The position numbers and the translations under genes are program-made. From Fimbriimonadaceae bacterium (lineage in GTDB: Bacteria > Armatimonadota > Fimbriimonadia > Fimbriimonadales > Fimbriimonadaceae): a stretch of DNA of 64,000 bases. Shown here in pieces: positions 1 through 10,195 of the stretch (position 1 is the first letter of the stretch; each line of letters opens with the position of its first letter). The DNA lies in contig JAHBTB010000009.1 in assembly GCA_019638795.1 (NCBI GenBank), positions 1 through 64,000 on the forward strand, written 5' to 3'. The notes under the pieces were generated by a model that saw nothing but the letters and a program-made list of their open reading frames with translations, ran no database searches and had not been told where the DNA came from.

Positions 1-560
1 GCACCTTCTTTCGACCGGTCAAACTCAGCCAACTCCGCCAGTCTCAACGCGTTCATTCGAATGTCCCCCAACGGCGTCTTCCCTTCAGCGTAGGGGACGT
101 TTAGGTGGTTCGTGACATAGCCCTTGTAGTTTGCGCGGGTGCCATGTGATTGCCCTGAAGCATAGTTAGAGTCCCAATAGCAGGCTTCAATGAATTGTGC
201 GATGGTGGGTGGTCGCTCAGGAAACGGGTTAACCGGTTCATCAATGACCGTCCCTCGAAGCGCGCCGATGCGCTCATATCTGTCCTCAAGCCATTTCGTG
301 CTGTTGAGCGCCTCAAGTTCTGCCTGCTTCTTCTCAATTGCGTCGTCCAATAGCTTTCTGCAAGCCTTCTTCTGGGAATCAGTGACCCTGACCGTGTGGG
401 TCTTACCGTAGCAGTCCTCGGCTGACCAGAAGCCTCGATAGAAGATGCGCTTCACGATGGGTTCGCCCTCTTCGTCCCTAAGAGTCACCCCATCGGAGTC
501 CCGTCTATACTCTTTCTGGCGCTTTACCGTGCCAGTCCCCTTCTTGCGGCGCTGGAGCAT
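1..560 (-). CDS. Tyrosine recombinase (phage-type integrase), N-terminal part, cut by window edge
   Basis: Seen: translating the minus strand from the ATG at 560 gives about 186 residues with no stop before the window edge. It begins with a very basic segment (MLQRRKKGTGTVKRQ), has a charged helical stretch near residues 65-85 and then a segment (residues about 125-165, containing NYKGYVTNHL and GDIRMN) that resembles the SAM-like core-binding domain of tyrosine recombinases. The catalytic domain with the R-H-R-Y residues would lie beyond base 1. Codon use (AGA, CTA, TTG) and the AT content differ from the genes to the right, as expected for transferred DNA. Known: such integrases usually sit beside the attachment site. 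It could belong to a prophage or an integrative element; nothing here decides which. No ribosome site is obvious before the ATG. Confidence 0.66.
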   Translation of the reverse strand, partial: MLQRRKKGTGTVKRQKEYRRDSDGVTLRDEEGEPIVKRIFYRGFWSAEDCYGKTHTVRVTDSQKKACRKLLDDAIEKKQAELEALNSTKWLEDRYERIGALRGTVIDEPVNPFPERPPTIAQFIEACYWDSNYASGQSHGTRANYKGYVTNHLNVPYAEGKTPLGDIRMNALRLAELAEFDRSKEG

Positions 561-704
561 GGCTCATATTATGAATCCCTGTACTCTATCTGTGCTCTAT
601 GCGCATATCAAATTTCTCCATTTCCCGCAAATCCGCACAGAATGACGCGCAAAGCATCTCAAATTTCAATCTGCCTAACCTGCAAACTCCATTGGCGTCA
701 CCTT

Positions 705-727
705 TTCAAGTCCTGTACCGCCCACCA
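705..727 (+). other. tRNA 3'-end fragment, probable integration (att) site
   Basis: The 23 bases read as the end of a tRNA: T-loop TTCAAGT (705-711), 3' half of the T-stem (712-716), 3' acceptor strand (717-723), discriminator A (724) and CCA (725-727). The bases upstream cannot form the matching T-stem and no acceptor 5' strand lies about 75 bases upstream, so this is a fragment and not a gene. It sits between the integrase gene and the first GC-rich chromosomal gene, where an attachment-site copy is expected. The stretch 561-704 is AT-rich, and I see no gene in it or in 728-829. Confidence 0.5.
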
Positions 728-832
728 CCGACCAGATCAACCAGACCACCCGTCACCTCCGCAGGCCTCCAGCCCTGAGCCTCCACGATTCGCCCCCGGC
801 GCCTCAGCGCCACCCTCGGCCACAATGCGTTG

Positions 833-1669
833 ATGGAGACCGTGCGGTTCGCCCCCAGCCCGACCGGGTTGCTCCACCTCGGCCACGCCTACTCGGCCAA
901 GTTCGCCGACCGCGCCCGGGAGTCGGGCCGGTACATCCTCCGCATCGAGGACATCGAGCGGGACCGGGTCAGGCCCGAGTACGTCGACGCCATCTTGGCC
1001 GACCTCGCCTGGCTCGGCCTGGAGTGGGAACAGCCCGTGACCTTCCAGTCCACCCGGCAGGCCCGGCACGATGAAGCCCTTCAGGCGCTCGTCGCGGGCG
1101 GCTGGGTCTACCGCTGCTTCTGCTCACGCAAGCAGGTGGCCGAGTCCCTGGCCAGCGAGGCAGCGGCCCCCCACGGGCCGATCCCCGCGTACCCCGGCAC
1201 CTGTCGGCACCTGGCCGCCGCGGACTCCGACGCCCGGGCCGCAGCCGGCGAGGAGTTCGCGTGGAGGCTCGATGTCGCCAAGGCCCTGGCCCACCTCGGC
1301 CCCGTCACTTGGCACGACCGGGGACGGGGTGTCCAGGCCGTCCAAGCCGTCCCCGACCCCGTCGTCGCCCGGCGCGACATCGGGACGAGCTACCACCTGT
1401 GCAGTGTCGTCGACGACGCCGACCAGGGCGTGACCTTGGTGACCAGGGGCGGCGACCTCTTCGAGTCCACCCACGTCCACCGGATCCTGCAGGGCCTGCT
1501 GGACCTGCCCACCCCGGCGTACCACCACCACAACTTGGTCGGCTGCGCCGACGGCCAGCGCCTGTCCAAGCGCGACGGCGCGATCAGCCTCAGGTCGATG
1601 AGGGAGCGCGGCCACACCCCTGAAGAGGTCTTGCAGACCGCGGTGCGCCAGCTCCTGCCCTGGGCCTAG
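833..1669 (+). CDS. gluQ: Glutamyl-Q tRNA(Asp) synthetase
   Basis: Ligates glutamate to the queuosine base at position 34 of tRNA(Asp) in the cytoplasm. The 278-residue protein is a class I synthetase catalytic domain without the anticodon-binding domain of GltX, which is the hallmark of the YadB/GluQ family. Seen: HIGH variant HLGH at residues 15-18, zinc ligand pattern C95, C97, Y120, C124, and the KMSKS-like RLSKRDGA near residue 240. An in-frame TTG at 830 directly precedes the ATG; I chose the ATG. A CACAAT hexamer at 821-826 ends 6 bases before it and may be a -10 box. The 3' end shares the bases CTAG with the convergent TerC gene. queA in this window makes the precursor pathway for the same nucleoside. 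Confidence 0.9.
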   Translation: METVRFAPSPTGLLHLGHAYSAKFADRARESGRYILRIEDIERDRVRPEYVDAILADLAWLGLEWEQPVTFQSTRQARHDEALQALVAGGWVYRCFCSRKQVAESLASEAAAPHGPIPAYPGTCRHLAAADSDARAAAGEEFAWRLDVAKALAHLGPVTWHDRGRGVQAVQAVPDPVVARRDIGTSYHLCSVVDDADQGVTLVTRGGDLFESTHVHRILQGLLDLPTPAYHHHNLVGCADGQRLSKRDGAISLRSMRERGHTPEEVLQTAVRQLLPWA

Positions 1670-2660
1670 CCGGCCACACCTCCCACCGACCGCCTCGACC
1701 GCACCAGCGAAGCCCACACCGCGACGGCTAGGATCGCCACGATGATGCCCAGCGACCAGACCACGGGGAACTTGGGCCAGTCGGGCACCAGTGCCTTCTC
1801 CACGTAACCGTAGACCATCTTGCCGCCCACAAAGGCGAGGACGGCCGCCAGGCCGTAGCCCAGGTAGTGGAACCTCTGCACCAGCCCGGCCAGGGCGAAG
1901 AACAGCGACCGGAGGCCCAACACCGCAAAGATGTTCGACGTGAAGACCAGGAACGGTTCTGGCGTGATCGCGAAGATCGCGGGCACCGAGTCGATCGCAA
2001 AGACCACGTCGGTGAACTCCACCACGAGCAGGACGAGGAGCAAAGGCGTGGCCGCCCACTTCCCGTTCACCCGGGTCGTGAACCGCGGGCCGTGGTACCC
2101 GTCCGTGACCGGCATCAGCCGCCTCACCAAGTGGACGACCGGGTTCTTGCCCGGGTCGGTCTTCTTGTCCTTGGCCAGGGCCATCTTGACGCCGGTGACC
2201 ACCAGGAAGAGGCCGAAGACGACCATGGTCCAAGAGAACCGCTCCAGCAGGACCGAGCCCACTGCCACGAACGCGGCCCGGAACAGCAGGGCGCCGATGA
2301 CACCCCAGAAGAGCACTTTGTGCTGGTACTCCTCCGGCACGTTGAAGTAGCCGAAGACGAGGATGAACACAAAGATGTTGTCGATGCTCAGGGCCTTCTC
2401 GACCAAGTAGCCGGTGAGAAACGCAAAACCCGCCTCGCTGCTTGTCGTCGCGCTCCCCGGCTGGATGACGTCCCAAAACTGGAACACCGCCCAGTTGAAC
2501 ACAAGGGCCAGGGCGATCCACACGCCACTCCAGACCAAGGCCTCCTTGACCTCGACCTTGTGGGCCTTGCGGTGGAAGACGCCCAGGTCAAGGGCCAGCA
2601 TCGCCGCGACAAACGCGACGAACGCCCCCCAGACCCAGACGGGGACTCCGGCGAGGGCGG

Positions 2661-2664
<4 letters not shown>
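1666..2664 (-). CDS. TerC/Alx-family membrane protein, probable manganese exporter
   Basis: A 332-residue inner-membrane protein with about seven to nine hydrophobic helices. Family marks seen: the acidic pair in SIDNIFVFILVFG and in EFTDVVFAIDSVPAIFAI, both conserved across TerC/Alx/YkoY proteins and thought to bind metal. A loop of about 45 polar residues lies in the middle. The gene starts with TTG at 2664, overlapping the TGA of the upstream zinc-ribbon gene (TTGA), so the two are translationally coupled. The leader of the operon carries a yybP-ykoY riboswitch, and TerC proteins are the classic targets of that manganese sensor, so Mn2+ efflux is the most likely job. Historic annotation as tellurite resistance is less likely. 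Confidence 0.9.
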
Positions 2665-5371
<2,707 letters not shown>

Positions 5372-5421
5372 CCCTCCCCCGCCTGCGCCCTTCCCCAGGG
5401 AGGGCGCAGGCCCACAAAGCC

Positions 5422-6363
5422 GTGACCCTAGCCCCACTCTTCTTCATCGCGCTTCGGCCAGCCCACGCCCCCGAGGTCAAGCTACGCACGGCCCCCTTTG
5501 CCGCGCACTACTGCGACCTGCGTTACTACGCCCTCGACCCCGAGGGCAGACCCGCCGGATACCAGGCCGGCACCGAAGCGCTACGCGCCATTGACCGGGG
5601 TATGCCCGCCGCGGACCGCCGCGTCAAAGACCTCTACTGGAAGCTCGTCGACTCCGTCGTCCTCCAGTGCGCCGCGCCCGACGACCTGCTCGACTCTCGG
5701 TACCAAGGCCGCAAGGTCGGCGGCTCGCTTGACCTCGGCGAGACGTTGGCGGCGGTCGCCCAGGCGATGCGCGACACCCAGGCCGCCGCCCAGACCCAAT
5801 GGAAGGCCGACCAGGCCCGGCTCACCAAAGCCCAAGACGCCTGGATGGCGGCCCGGCCCAAGCTCGACGCCGCTTACGCGTTCCTCGAGTCCAAACTGGG
5901 CGTCACCAAGCCCCCCGCTTCCGTGGACGTCCTCCTCGTGCCCCGGCTGGAGGGGGCCGGTGGCATCACCCTCCGCACCCCGGGCCAGCCCCTTGTCGTC
6001 GTCGGGTGCAACCGGTTCGAAGGTGCCGACTTCGTCGAGGTCGTCGTCCACGAGACTCTTCACGCCTACGACACCGCCACCACCGTCGGGCTCTTCCGCC
6101 AGGTGCGCGAGGAGATGCGGTCGGCCCAAGTCCCCCAGCCCCGGGCCGAGCAAGTCGTCCACCTGCTTGTCTTCCTCCATGCCGCCGAAGCCGTCCGCCG
6201 CGCCATTGACCCCGGGCACCGGGACGTGGGGGAGACGTTCGGCATCTACGCCAAGGGCCTGGAGCGGGACCGCAAGGCGGTCGCGCCTGCGCTGGCCGCC
6301 TATTGGAGCGGCAAGACCGACCTCGCCACCTGCGCCAAACAGATCGCCGCCGCCTGTAAGTGA
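5422..6363 (+). CDS. Secreted protein with HExxH zinc-metallopeptidase motif
   Basis: A 313-residue protein not assigned to a named family. The GTG start at 5422 gives a short hydrophobic signal-like N-terminus (VTLAPLFFIALRPAHA), consistent with export. Residues about 125-150 are helical and rich in Ala, Gln and Lys. The sequence VVVHETLHAYD near residue 210 is an HExxH motif of the gluzincin type; a downstream Glu within ETFGIYAKGLERD may be the third ligand, but this is a guess. It lies 50 bases after katG. It may be a metallopeptidase of the envelope; substrate unknown. Confidence 0.7.
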   Translation: MTLAPLFFIALRPAHAPEVKLRTAPFAAHYCDLRYYALDPEGRPAGYQAGTEALRAIDRGMPAADRRVKDLYWKLVDSVVLQCAAPDDLLDSRYQGRKVGGSLDLGETLAAVAQAMRDTQAAAQTQWKADQARLTKAQDAWMAARPKLDAAYAFLESKLGVTKPPASVDVLLVPRLEGAGGITLRTPGQPLVVVGCNRFEGADFVEVVVHETLHAYDTATTVGLFRQVREEMRSAQVPQPRAEQVVHLLVFLHAAEAVRRAIDPGHRDVGETFGIYAKGLERDRKAVAPALAAYWSGKTDLATCAKQIAAACK

Positions 6364-6369
6364 GGGACG

Positions 6370-6421
6370 TGCCCGGCCCCGTGGCCCAGTCTCCCTTGGT
6401 TCTACCGACCTGGGCCGGGCA
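6370..6421. terminator. Possible bidirectional hairpin between convergent genes
   Basis: TGCCCGGCCC (6370-6379) and GGGCCGGGCA (6412-6421) form a perfect 10-bp stem with a 32-base loop that has some internal pairing. It lies between the metallopeptidase gene and the convergent oxidoreductase gene. There is no T-run, so efficiency is doubtful. Confidence 0.4.
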
Positions 6422-6453
6422 ATTGAACGCCACGTACCGCCAAGGCGGGACCG

Positions 6454-7788
6454 TCACTTGTAGATGGGCAACGTCCAGGGGCGGCGGTACTCACGCTGGT
6501 AACCGGCCGTGTTCCGGCCGACCCGGCCGACGAGGTCCATCTTGGCCTTGTCCCACCGCAGTTGTTCCCCCGCCTCCAGGGCGGCGTTGGCGAGGTGGCA
6601 GACGATGGTGGTCTGGCCGACGCTGGCGATGTCGCCGCGAGGGACGCCGCGGGACTTGACGCACTCCAAGAAATTTGTCCAGTGGCCGGTAGTCTCGGGC
6701 GAGGCCTCCTTGGGTAGTTCCTTGCCGTTCGGGTCGAGGACTTGCCATCCCCCACGCCAAACCCTCAGGGTGCGGCCGTCCGCGCTGACGAACTCGGTGC
6801 CGTGGTCGGGACGGCCGGGATGGTCTCGCAGGATCGACCACGTGAGGACGAAGTCGGGGTCATGGAAGCGGAAGACCGTCTCGACGGTGTCGGGGGCGTC
6901 GCGGTCTTCGCCGACGAAGGCGAGTTTGCCTCCGGCGGCGCTGACCGTGGTCGGCATGACGAGGTCCAGGCCCTTGCTCATGCCGAGGAGGGCGATGTCG
7001 ATCATGTGGACGCCCCAGTCCACCGTCTTGCCCCCGCCAAAGTTCATGAACCAGCGCCACTCGTTGTGGACGTGGTTGGGGGCGTAGGGCACCATCTTGG
7101 CGGGGCCGACCCAGAAGTCATAGTCCAGGCTGGCAGGAGGTTGGCTGGGCGCGACGGTGCCGGTGTGGGAGGTGTCGGTGATCCAGGCGCGGCACAGGAC
7201 GACCTTGCCCAGCTTGCCGGCGCGGACAAAGGCGATCGCGTCGGTGAACTCCTTGGTGCTGCGCTGCCAGGTGCCCACCTGGACCACCCGCTTGTGGTGG
7301 CGGGCCGCGGCGACCATGCTCTTGGCCTCGACGATGTTGTGGCTGATCGGCTTTTCGCAGTAGCAGTCTTTGCCGGCCTCGACGGCGTGGATGAGGTTAA
7401 GGGCATGCCAGTGGTCGGGGGTGCCGACAATGATGGCGTCAATGTCTTTCCGCTCGAGCATCTTGCGGTAGTCGTGGAAGACCTCGGGCTTGCGGCCGTA
7501 CTTCTTCTCGACTTCGGCGATGTCTCCGGGCATACGGCTGGTGTCCACGTCGCAGACGGCGGCGACTTCCACCTCGGGCAGGGTCATGAAGTTGCGCATG
7601 TTGGCCGCGCCCATGCCGCCGCACCCGATGAGGCCGAAGACCACGCGGTCGTTCGCGCCCATGACCCGGGGCCGGGCGGGGGTTTCTGCCGCACGGAGCA
7701 GAGGGGCGGCCGCCCCGGCCAATACGCCGGTACCGGCCTTTTCGAGGAGTTTGCGCCGCGTCATGTCAAGACTTGTAGACCTCTTCAT
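6454..7788 (-). CDS. Gfo/Idh/MocA-family oxidoreductase with Tat-type signal
   Basis: NAD(P)-dependent sugar or inositol oxidoreductase, 444 residues. The N-terminus carries a twin-arginine signal (MTRRKLLEKAG, then a hydrophobic Ala/Gly/Leu stretch), so the folded enzyme is probably exported. Seen: Rossmann motif GLIGCGGMG near residue 52, the family EKPISHN segment near residue 140 that holds the conserved Lys, and a long C-terminal GFO_IDH_MocA_C domain. This Tat-bearing type is common in Planctomycetes and Armatimonadetes and is usually linked to carbohydrate breakdown. The ATG at 7788 follows an AGGACAGGA site; a TAGAAT box lies further upstream near 7811. The exact substrate cannot be read from sequence. 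Confidence 0.9.
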   Translation of the reverse strand: MKRSTSLDMTRRKLLEKAGTGVLAGAAAPLLRAAETPARPRVMGANDRVVFGLIGCGGMGAANMRNFMTLPEVEVAAVCDVDTSRMPGDIAEVEKKYGRKPEVFHDYRKMLERKDIDAIIVGTPDHWHALNLIHAVEAGKDCYCEKPISHNIVEAKSMVAAARHHKRVVQVGTWQRSTKEFTDAIAFVRAGKLGKVVLCRAWITDTSHTGTVAPSQPPASLDYDFWVGPAKMVPYAPNHVHNEWRWFMNFGGGKTVDWGVHMIDIALLGMSKGLDLVMPTTVSAAGGKLAFVGEDRDAPDTVETVFRFHDPDFVLTWSILRDHPGRPDHGTEFVSADGRTLRVWRGGWQVLDPNGKELPKEASPETTGHWTNFLECVKSRGVPRGDIASVGQTTIVCHLANAALEAGEQLRWDKAKMDLVGRVGRNTAGYQREYRRPWTLPIYK

Positions 7789-7830
7789 CGTCCTGTCCTT
7801 CCGCGGGCATTCTATCCCCACCCAGGCATG

Positions 7831-7867
7831 AAAAGGCCCCGCACTCGGCGGTGCCGGGCGCGGGGCC
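7831..7867 (-). terminator. Intrinsic terminator of PEP-CTERM gene 7881-8819
   Basis: On the minus strand GGCCCCGC (7867-7860), loop, GCGGGGCC (7842-7835), followed by TTTT (7834-7831). It lies just after the stop codon of the PEP-CTERM gene. Confidence 0.8.
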
Positions 7868-7880
7868 GGTTCTCCTGGCC

Positions 7881-8819
7881 TTACTTCTTGGACCGCTTGC
7901 GGACGACGGCGGCCACGCCGAGCCCGAGCAGGGCCATCGTGCCGGGCTCCGGCACCGACTCGACACTGACGTTGTCGTAGACGACGGTGTTCAGGAAGTC
8001 GTTGGCGTCGGTCGAGCTTGAGGAGTTCGTGTCCGAGTAGTTGAACAGGATGTTGCTGCCCGCCAGGTTGACGGTGCCCAGGTCGACGGTGGCGATTTTG
8101 AGGCCGTCCACCGACCAGGTCGCCAGCCCGTTGACGACTTCGATGACCGACTTGTGCCATCCGAAGGCGATATTGCCGGCCTGGGTGGCGCCGGTCTGGC
8201 TGGGGAAGAGGGCGGTCTGGGCCGCGGGGGGCGTCACGCCGCCGAACACCGCGTAGTACGGGTCGGAAGCATTGCGTGACGGGGCGTAGTAGACCGGGTC
8301 ACCGTTACCGTATCCCGACGTGGCCGCCGAAGAGTAGGCCCGCCAGTCGGCGGACGAATTGCCGTCGGTGGTGGTCATGAAGTAGACGCTGTTGGCGTTA
8401 CCCGGCCATTGGGCGGTCGCACCGTCGGTGCCGATGCCCATTCCGCCGAGTTGGGTGGAGCCGCTGCCGCCGCCGGGAGCCGGGCCGACAAAGTTGAGCC
8501 AAATATCGGCCGAGACCCGGTAGTTGCCGGTGAAGGACTGGCCGGTGGGCGAGACGCTGAGCCCGCCGAAGATGCCGCTGGACTGGTTGGCCAGCATCAT
8601 CAACCCCCGGGTGCTGCCGCCGGCGCCGTTGGCCGAGGGGATACCCAGCTTCGAGTAGTCGAAGAAGAAGTCGGCGACCGAGTCGGTCGGGCCGTTGTTA
8701 ACCGTCCAGTTGGAAGTGTGGTCTGCGTCGAAATCGTCGCTGAAGAGCGACGCAAAGCTCGTCGAGGCGAGGGTGGCCAAGGCGAGGGTGGTTACGAGGG
8801 TTCGTACGGCTCCTTTCAT
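7881..8819 (-). CDS. Secreted PEP-CTERM-type protein (first of three)
   Basis: A 312-residue exported protein. N-terminal signal peptide of about 23 residues ending near ASTSFAS. The body is Ser/Gly/Asn-rich and beta-type, resembling lectin/laminin-G-like sandwich domains of PEP-CTERM proteins. The C-terminus is VPEPGTMALLGLGVAAVVRKR, a sorting signal of Pro-Glu-Pro, hydrophobic helix and basic tail. Such tails are cut and anchored by an exosortase or archaeosortase-like enzyme, which is not in this window. Start chosen at the ATG at 8819 because GGAGGATCCC precedes it. Function of the mature protein unknown; surface or matrix role is inferred. Confidence 0.88.
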   Translation of the reverse strand: MKGAVRTLVTTLALATLASTSFASLFSDDFDADHTSNWTVNNGPTDSVADFFFDYSKLGIPSANGAGGSTRGLMMLANQSSGIFGGLSVSPTGQSFTGNYRVSADIWLNFVGPAPGGGSGSTQLGGMGIGTDGATAQWPGNANSVYFMTTTDGNSSADWRAYSSAATSGYGNGDPVYYAPSRNASDPYYAVFGGVTPPAAQTALFPSQTGATQAGNIAFGWHKSVIEVVNGLATWSVDGLKIATVDLGTVNLAGSNILFNYSDTNSSSSTDANDFLNTVVYDNVSVESVPEPGTMALLGLGVAAVVRKRSKK

Positions 8820-8890
8820 GGGATCCTCCAATAAAGCGTGGGCCACCGTCGGCCCTCGCTGATATGCCTAAGTTACCTCGCATTGCCACG

Positions 8891-8914
8891 GGGCCCGACC
8901 AATTAGTCGGGCCC
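8891..8914. terminator. Hairpin after the 8933-9706 gene
   Basis: GGGCCCGAC (8891-8899), loop of six, GTCGGGCCC (8906-8914): perfect 9-bp stem. It lies 3' of the minus-strand metallopeptidase gene but has no T-run; a terminator or processing signal is possible. Confidence 0.45.
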
Positions 8915-8932
8915 TGCGCATTTCTGGCATTT

Positions 8933-9706
8933 CTACGGGCGCGCCGGGGGAGGCGGCAACTTGGTCGTGTTGTACTTGCCCTCGTACCGCCATGGGTTGC
9001 CACCGAAGACCCGGTCGACGACGGCGAAGAGTTTGGGGTCGTACTTCTTGAGCCCGACCCGGTTGCCGACCTCGTTGTGGACGCCGTCAGCGGGGCTCGC
9101 CGTGCGCGCGCAGTCGAAATACATCTGGACGCCCTCGGCGAAATACTCCATACGGTTTGTCTTCGAGTAGGTGTCGTGCCACAGCCCCTCCTTCATCGCC
9201 GAAGCATAGGCGGCCTTGATATCTTTGACAAAATCTTTGTCCACGGCGCTGAAGGCAAACTCGTCCAGGGTGTGGGCGAACTCGTGGATGTAGATGCTCT
9301 CGCCTTTGTAGCGGTCGGTGGGGTATTCGAGGATGTTCTCTTCCCCTCCGCTGCAATACTTGCCCCCTAGTCCCCTGGCCCGCTTGTTCCAGTCGGTCTT
9401 GGGGTCGTCGCGTAGGTCGGCATACTCGGGCAAGTCGGTCTGCCCCTCTTCTTCTGCGATGATCGAATAGTGGCAGCCGGCCTTGACGAGTGCCTCCATC
9501 GTGCCCTTCGGGCACCGGGCCAGCATCTTGTTGAAGGTGTCGACGATCACAGCGAAGGCTCGGTCTTCTACCTTTGCCGACCCAAGGATGGGCATGCCCC
9601 GGAACGAGACGTGCTTGCTGTAGAAGCCTCCGTAGGACAGGGCCGCGGGCGGCTTCGAGACCGTCACTTTGGTTTGGGCCAGGACGAGCGCGGCGATCAG
9701 GGCCAT
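8933..9706 (-). CDS. Secreted zincin-like protein with HEFAH motif
   Basis: A 257-residue protein with a very short hydrophobic N-terminus (MALIAALVLAQ). Seen: IYIHEFAHTLDEF near residue 140, an HExxH zinc motif, and about 50 residues later MEYFAEGVQMYFD, where the Glu in FAEG fits the third zinc ligand of gluzincins. This arrangement resembles bacterial secreted zincins of the lethal-factor-like or related superfamilies; I cannot name the family. A TAGGAT box ends 9 bases before the ATG. Downstream of and co-directional with the EamA transporter gene (23 bases apart). Unrelated in sequence to the HETLH protein at 5422. Confidence 0.78.
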   Translation of the reverse strand: MALIAALVLAQTKVTVSKPPAALSYGGFYSKHVSFRGMPILGSAKVEDRAFAVIVDTFNKMLARCPKGTMEALVKAGCHYSIIAEEEGQTDLPEYADLRDDPKTDWNKRARGLGGKYCSGGEENILEYPTDRYKGESIYIHEFAHTLDEFAFSAVDKDFVKDIKAAYASAMKEGLWHDTYSKTNRMEYFAEGVQMYFDCARTASPADGVHNEVGNRVGLKKYDPKLFAVVDRVFGGNPWRYEGKYNTTKLPPPPARP

Positions 9707-9715
9707 GTCCCTTCC

Positions 9716-9721
9716 ATCCTA
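9716..9721 (-). promoter_or_regulatory. -10 box, gene 8933-9706
   Basis: TAGGAT on the minus strand, 9 bases before the ATG at 9706. GGAAGGGA in the gap could also serve as a ribosome site if transcription starts upstream, so leaderless status is less sure here. Confidence 0.45.
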
Positions 9722-9729
9722 CGACAGAC

Positions 9730-10143
9730 TCACCTCAGAGTGAGAAGGACGCCACCGACGATGAGGGCGCAACCACCGGCAAGGTTCCAAGTCAGTTTCT
9801 CCTTCAGCAGCACGACCCCGAGCACGACGGCGATGACGAAACTGAGTTTGTCGATCGGGGCGACCTGGGCCACGTCTCCGGCCTGCAAGGCCCGAAAGTA
9901 GCACGCCCACGACGCCCACGTCGCCACGGCGGACAAGCCGAGGAACAGCCAGTTCGTCCGGTGCAGGGCCTGCAGGTCCATCTGCTTTGCCGCCACCGCG
10001 ACCATGACCGAGAAGACCAGCACGAAGGCGACGCGCACGACCAGCGCGGTGTTGGCGGGCACGTCGGCGACGCCCTTCTTGGCCAGCACCGCCGTGACCC
10101 CGGCGAACACCGCCGACAAAAGAGCCCATATCCTCGCGTCCAT
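9730..10143 (-). CDS. EamA/DMT-family transporter, single-domain
   Basis: A 137-residue membrane protein with four to five hydrophobic helices, corresponding to one EamA repeat; classical DMT exporters have two. Single-repeat forms are thought to act as dimers. Seen: MDARIWALLSAVFAG at the start and the conserved DKLSFVIAVVLGVVLLKEKL segment near residue 105. Small metabolite transport is inferred from the family. Start chosen at the ATG at 10143 instead of an in-frame GTG 21 bases upstream, because homologues begin near here. Divergent from the sulfatase gene with about 50 bases between. Confidence 0.85.
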   Translation of the reverse strand: MDARIWALLSAVFAGVTAVLAKKGVADVPANTALVVRVAFVLVFSVMVAVAAKQMDLQALHRTNWLFLGLSAVATWASWACYFRALQAGDVAQVAPIDKLSFVIAVVLGVVLLKEKLTWNLAGGCALIVGGVLLTLR

Positions 10144-10183
10144 GCCGGTTATGACGTGGGCCACGGGCGACTAGTGCCGTCGG

Positions 10184-10189
10184 TAGAAT
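10184..10189 (+). promoter_or_regulatory. -10 box, leaderless sulfatase gene
   Basis: TAGAAT, 6 bases before the ATG at 10196. Transcription would start at or next to the A of the ATG. No -35 consensus and no room for a ribosome site. Confidence 0.65.
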
Positions 10190-10195
10190 CGGGCC

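Noticed and set aside
101-337. Short minus-strand reading frame
   Set aside because: It overlaps the integrase frame, which continues through the whole region; composition is that of a shadow frame.
652-727. Complete tRNA gene ending in CCA at 727
   Set aside because: The T-stem 5' strand does not pair with its 3' half and no acceptor 5' strand or D/anticodon arms can be found; only the 3' 23 bases fit.
1124-2521. Long minus frame across gluQ and terC
   Set aside because: The real genes on both sides explain the bases; the product is Arg/Gly/Pro-rich and shows no domain.
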